This document shows, in pieces, positions 31,032-31,367 of a stretch of 31,367 nucleotides of DNA. The notes under the pieces were generated by a model, which did not search any database, had not been told where the DNA came from, and saw only the letters and a program-made list of their open reading frames with translations. Source of the DNA: an uncultured Oscillospiraceae bacterium (GTDB lineage Bacteria > Bacillota > Clostridia > Oscillospirales > Oscillospiraceae); NCBI GenBank assembly GCA_934670025.1, contig CAKUOS010000026.1:1-31367 (forward strand). The letters run 5' to 3'. A program made the position numbers and the translations under genes. The stretch's first letter is position 1; every line of letters starts with the position of its first letter.

Positions 31032-31106
31032 TGCGATCACCTCACGGGTAGTATGCCCGCGCGGCGGACAAGATCAAGAAAATTTCAGAAAAAACAGAAA
31101 ATCCGG

Positions 31107-31135
31107 TTGACAAACGGGGCGAAATCCCGTATAAT
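31107..31135 (+). promoter_or_regulatory. Consensus promoter of the tRNA pair
   Basis: TTGACA (31107-31112) and TATAAT (31130-31135) are both perfect and 17 bp apart, about 32 bp before the tRNA-Met 5' end. This is a full sigma-A consensus promoter as expected for stable RNA. Confidence 0.95.
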
Positions 31136-31167
31136 ACATCGTGCCCGCGGAACGTTGGGCATCCTAT

Positions 31168-31243
31168 GGCGGCATAGCTCAGTTGGTAGAGCATTCGGTT
31201 CATACCCGGAGTGTCATCTGTTCGAGTCAGATTGCCGCTACCA
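31168..31243 (+). tRNA. tRNA-Met (anticodon CAT)
   Basis: Cloverleaf with acceptor GGCGGCA/TGCCGCT, D arm GCTC...GAGC, anticodon loop TTCATAC, T arm with GTTCGAGTC and encoded CCA. The acceptor and anticodon arm resemble Firmicute elongator tRNA-Met; a tRNA-Ile2 with modified CAT is less likely. Confidence 0.93.
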
Positions 31244-31318
31244 GGCCCGTTGGTCAAAAGGTTAAGACACCGCCCTTTCACGGCGGTAATATGGGTTCGA
31301 TTCCCGTACGGGTCACCA
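31244..31318 (+). tRNA. tRNA-Glu (anticodon TTC)
   Basis: Cloverleaf with acceptor GGCCCGT/ACGGGTC, anticodon stem CCGCC/GGCGG with loop CTTTCAC, T arm GGGTTCGATTCCC and encoded CCA. It begins at the base right after the CCA of tRNA-Met, so both are cut from one precursor. Confidence 0.95.
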
Positions 31319-31336
31319 TGATTGCCGAACACTATA

Positions 31337-31363
31337 GATGAAATGGCAAAAAAGCCAGTCATC
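31337..31363 (+). terminator. Possible terminator hairpin at the window edge (incomplete)
   Basis: GATGA...TGGC pairs with GCCA...TCATC around AAAAAA. The window ends before any T run could be seen. Confidence 0.25.
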
Positions 31364-31367
31364 TCAA

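Overview
The window looks like a chromosome segment of a GC-rich anaerobic Firmicute, probably of the Oscillospiraceae/Ruminococcaceae. Support: strong AGGAGG-type ribosome binding sites, clostridial-type housekeeping genes (MtaB, DacF-like carboxypeptidase, ECF sigma/anti-sigma, ComEB-like deaminase), sigma-A promoters of TTGACA-17-TATAAT type, and intergenic repeats of a kind I associate with this group. No 16S gene or species marker is present, so the assignment is an inference.

1-10,980: the right end of a prophage or phage-derived integrative element. All genes are on the + strand. First come early/accessory phage genes (a small coiled-coil SRF/RRF-motif protein, a sigma-region-4-like HTH protein, several unknowns and one frameshifted gene). 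Then comes a 277-bp gap with a near-consensus extended -10 promoter and a strongly base-paired candidate RNA. Next is a tightly packed operon: a TTG-started basic protein, three unknown proteins, an HK97-gp10-like tail protein and a 1712-residue tape measure protein. The tape measure gene is the last gene. It is followed by a terminator and, about 140 bp on, by the 3' end of a tRNA-Ala(GGC) gene, the likely attachment site. No terminase, portal, capsid, tail fibre, lysis or integrase gene is visible.

10,982-18,770: host DNA. It holds tRNA-Ala and an exported protein with a degenerate NodB-like domain (both - strand), then a long + strand run: dCMP deaminase, DusB-like tRNA-dihydrouridine synthase, ECF sigma and anti-sigma factor, a zinc-ribbon/CFI-box protein, a DUF2201/VWA protein and a MoxR-type AAA+ ATPase. 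Several of these overlap by ATGA/GTGA junctions.

18,776-23,050: a - strand AfuABC/FbpABC-type ABC transporter operon (binding lipoprotein, two-domain permease, ATPase). It has its own promoter, a LacI/CcpA-type operator in the leader and a hairpin between the first two genes.

23,150-26,951: a cytoplasmic BMP-like protein with a ParB-like segment, a coupled metallophosphoesterase, and an RlmI-type rRNA methyltransferase.

26,952-27,652: a gene-free, repeat-rich stretch. It has two copies of a structured repeat whose stems differ by compensatory changes, a MITE-like element with perfect 12-bp termini, and terminator hairpins.

27,653-31,367: a D,D-carboxypeptidase and an HPr-like protein without the catalytic His (- strand), mtaB (+), a small CmpB-like membrane protein (-), and a tRNA-Met/tRNA-Glu pair behind a perfect sigma-A promoter.
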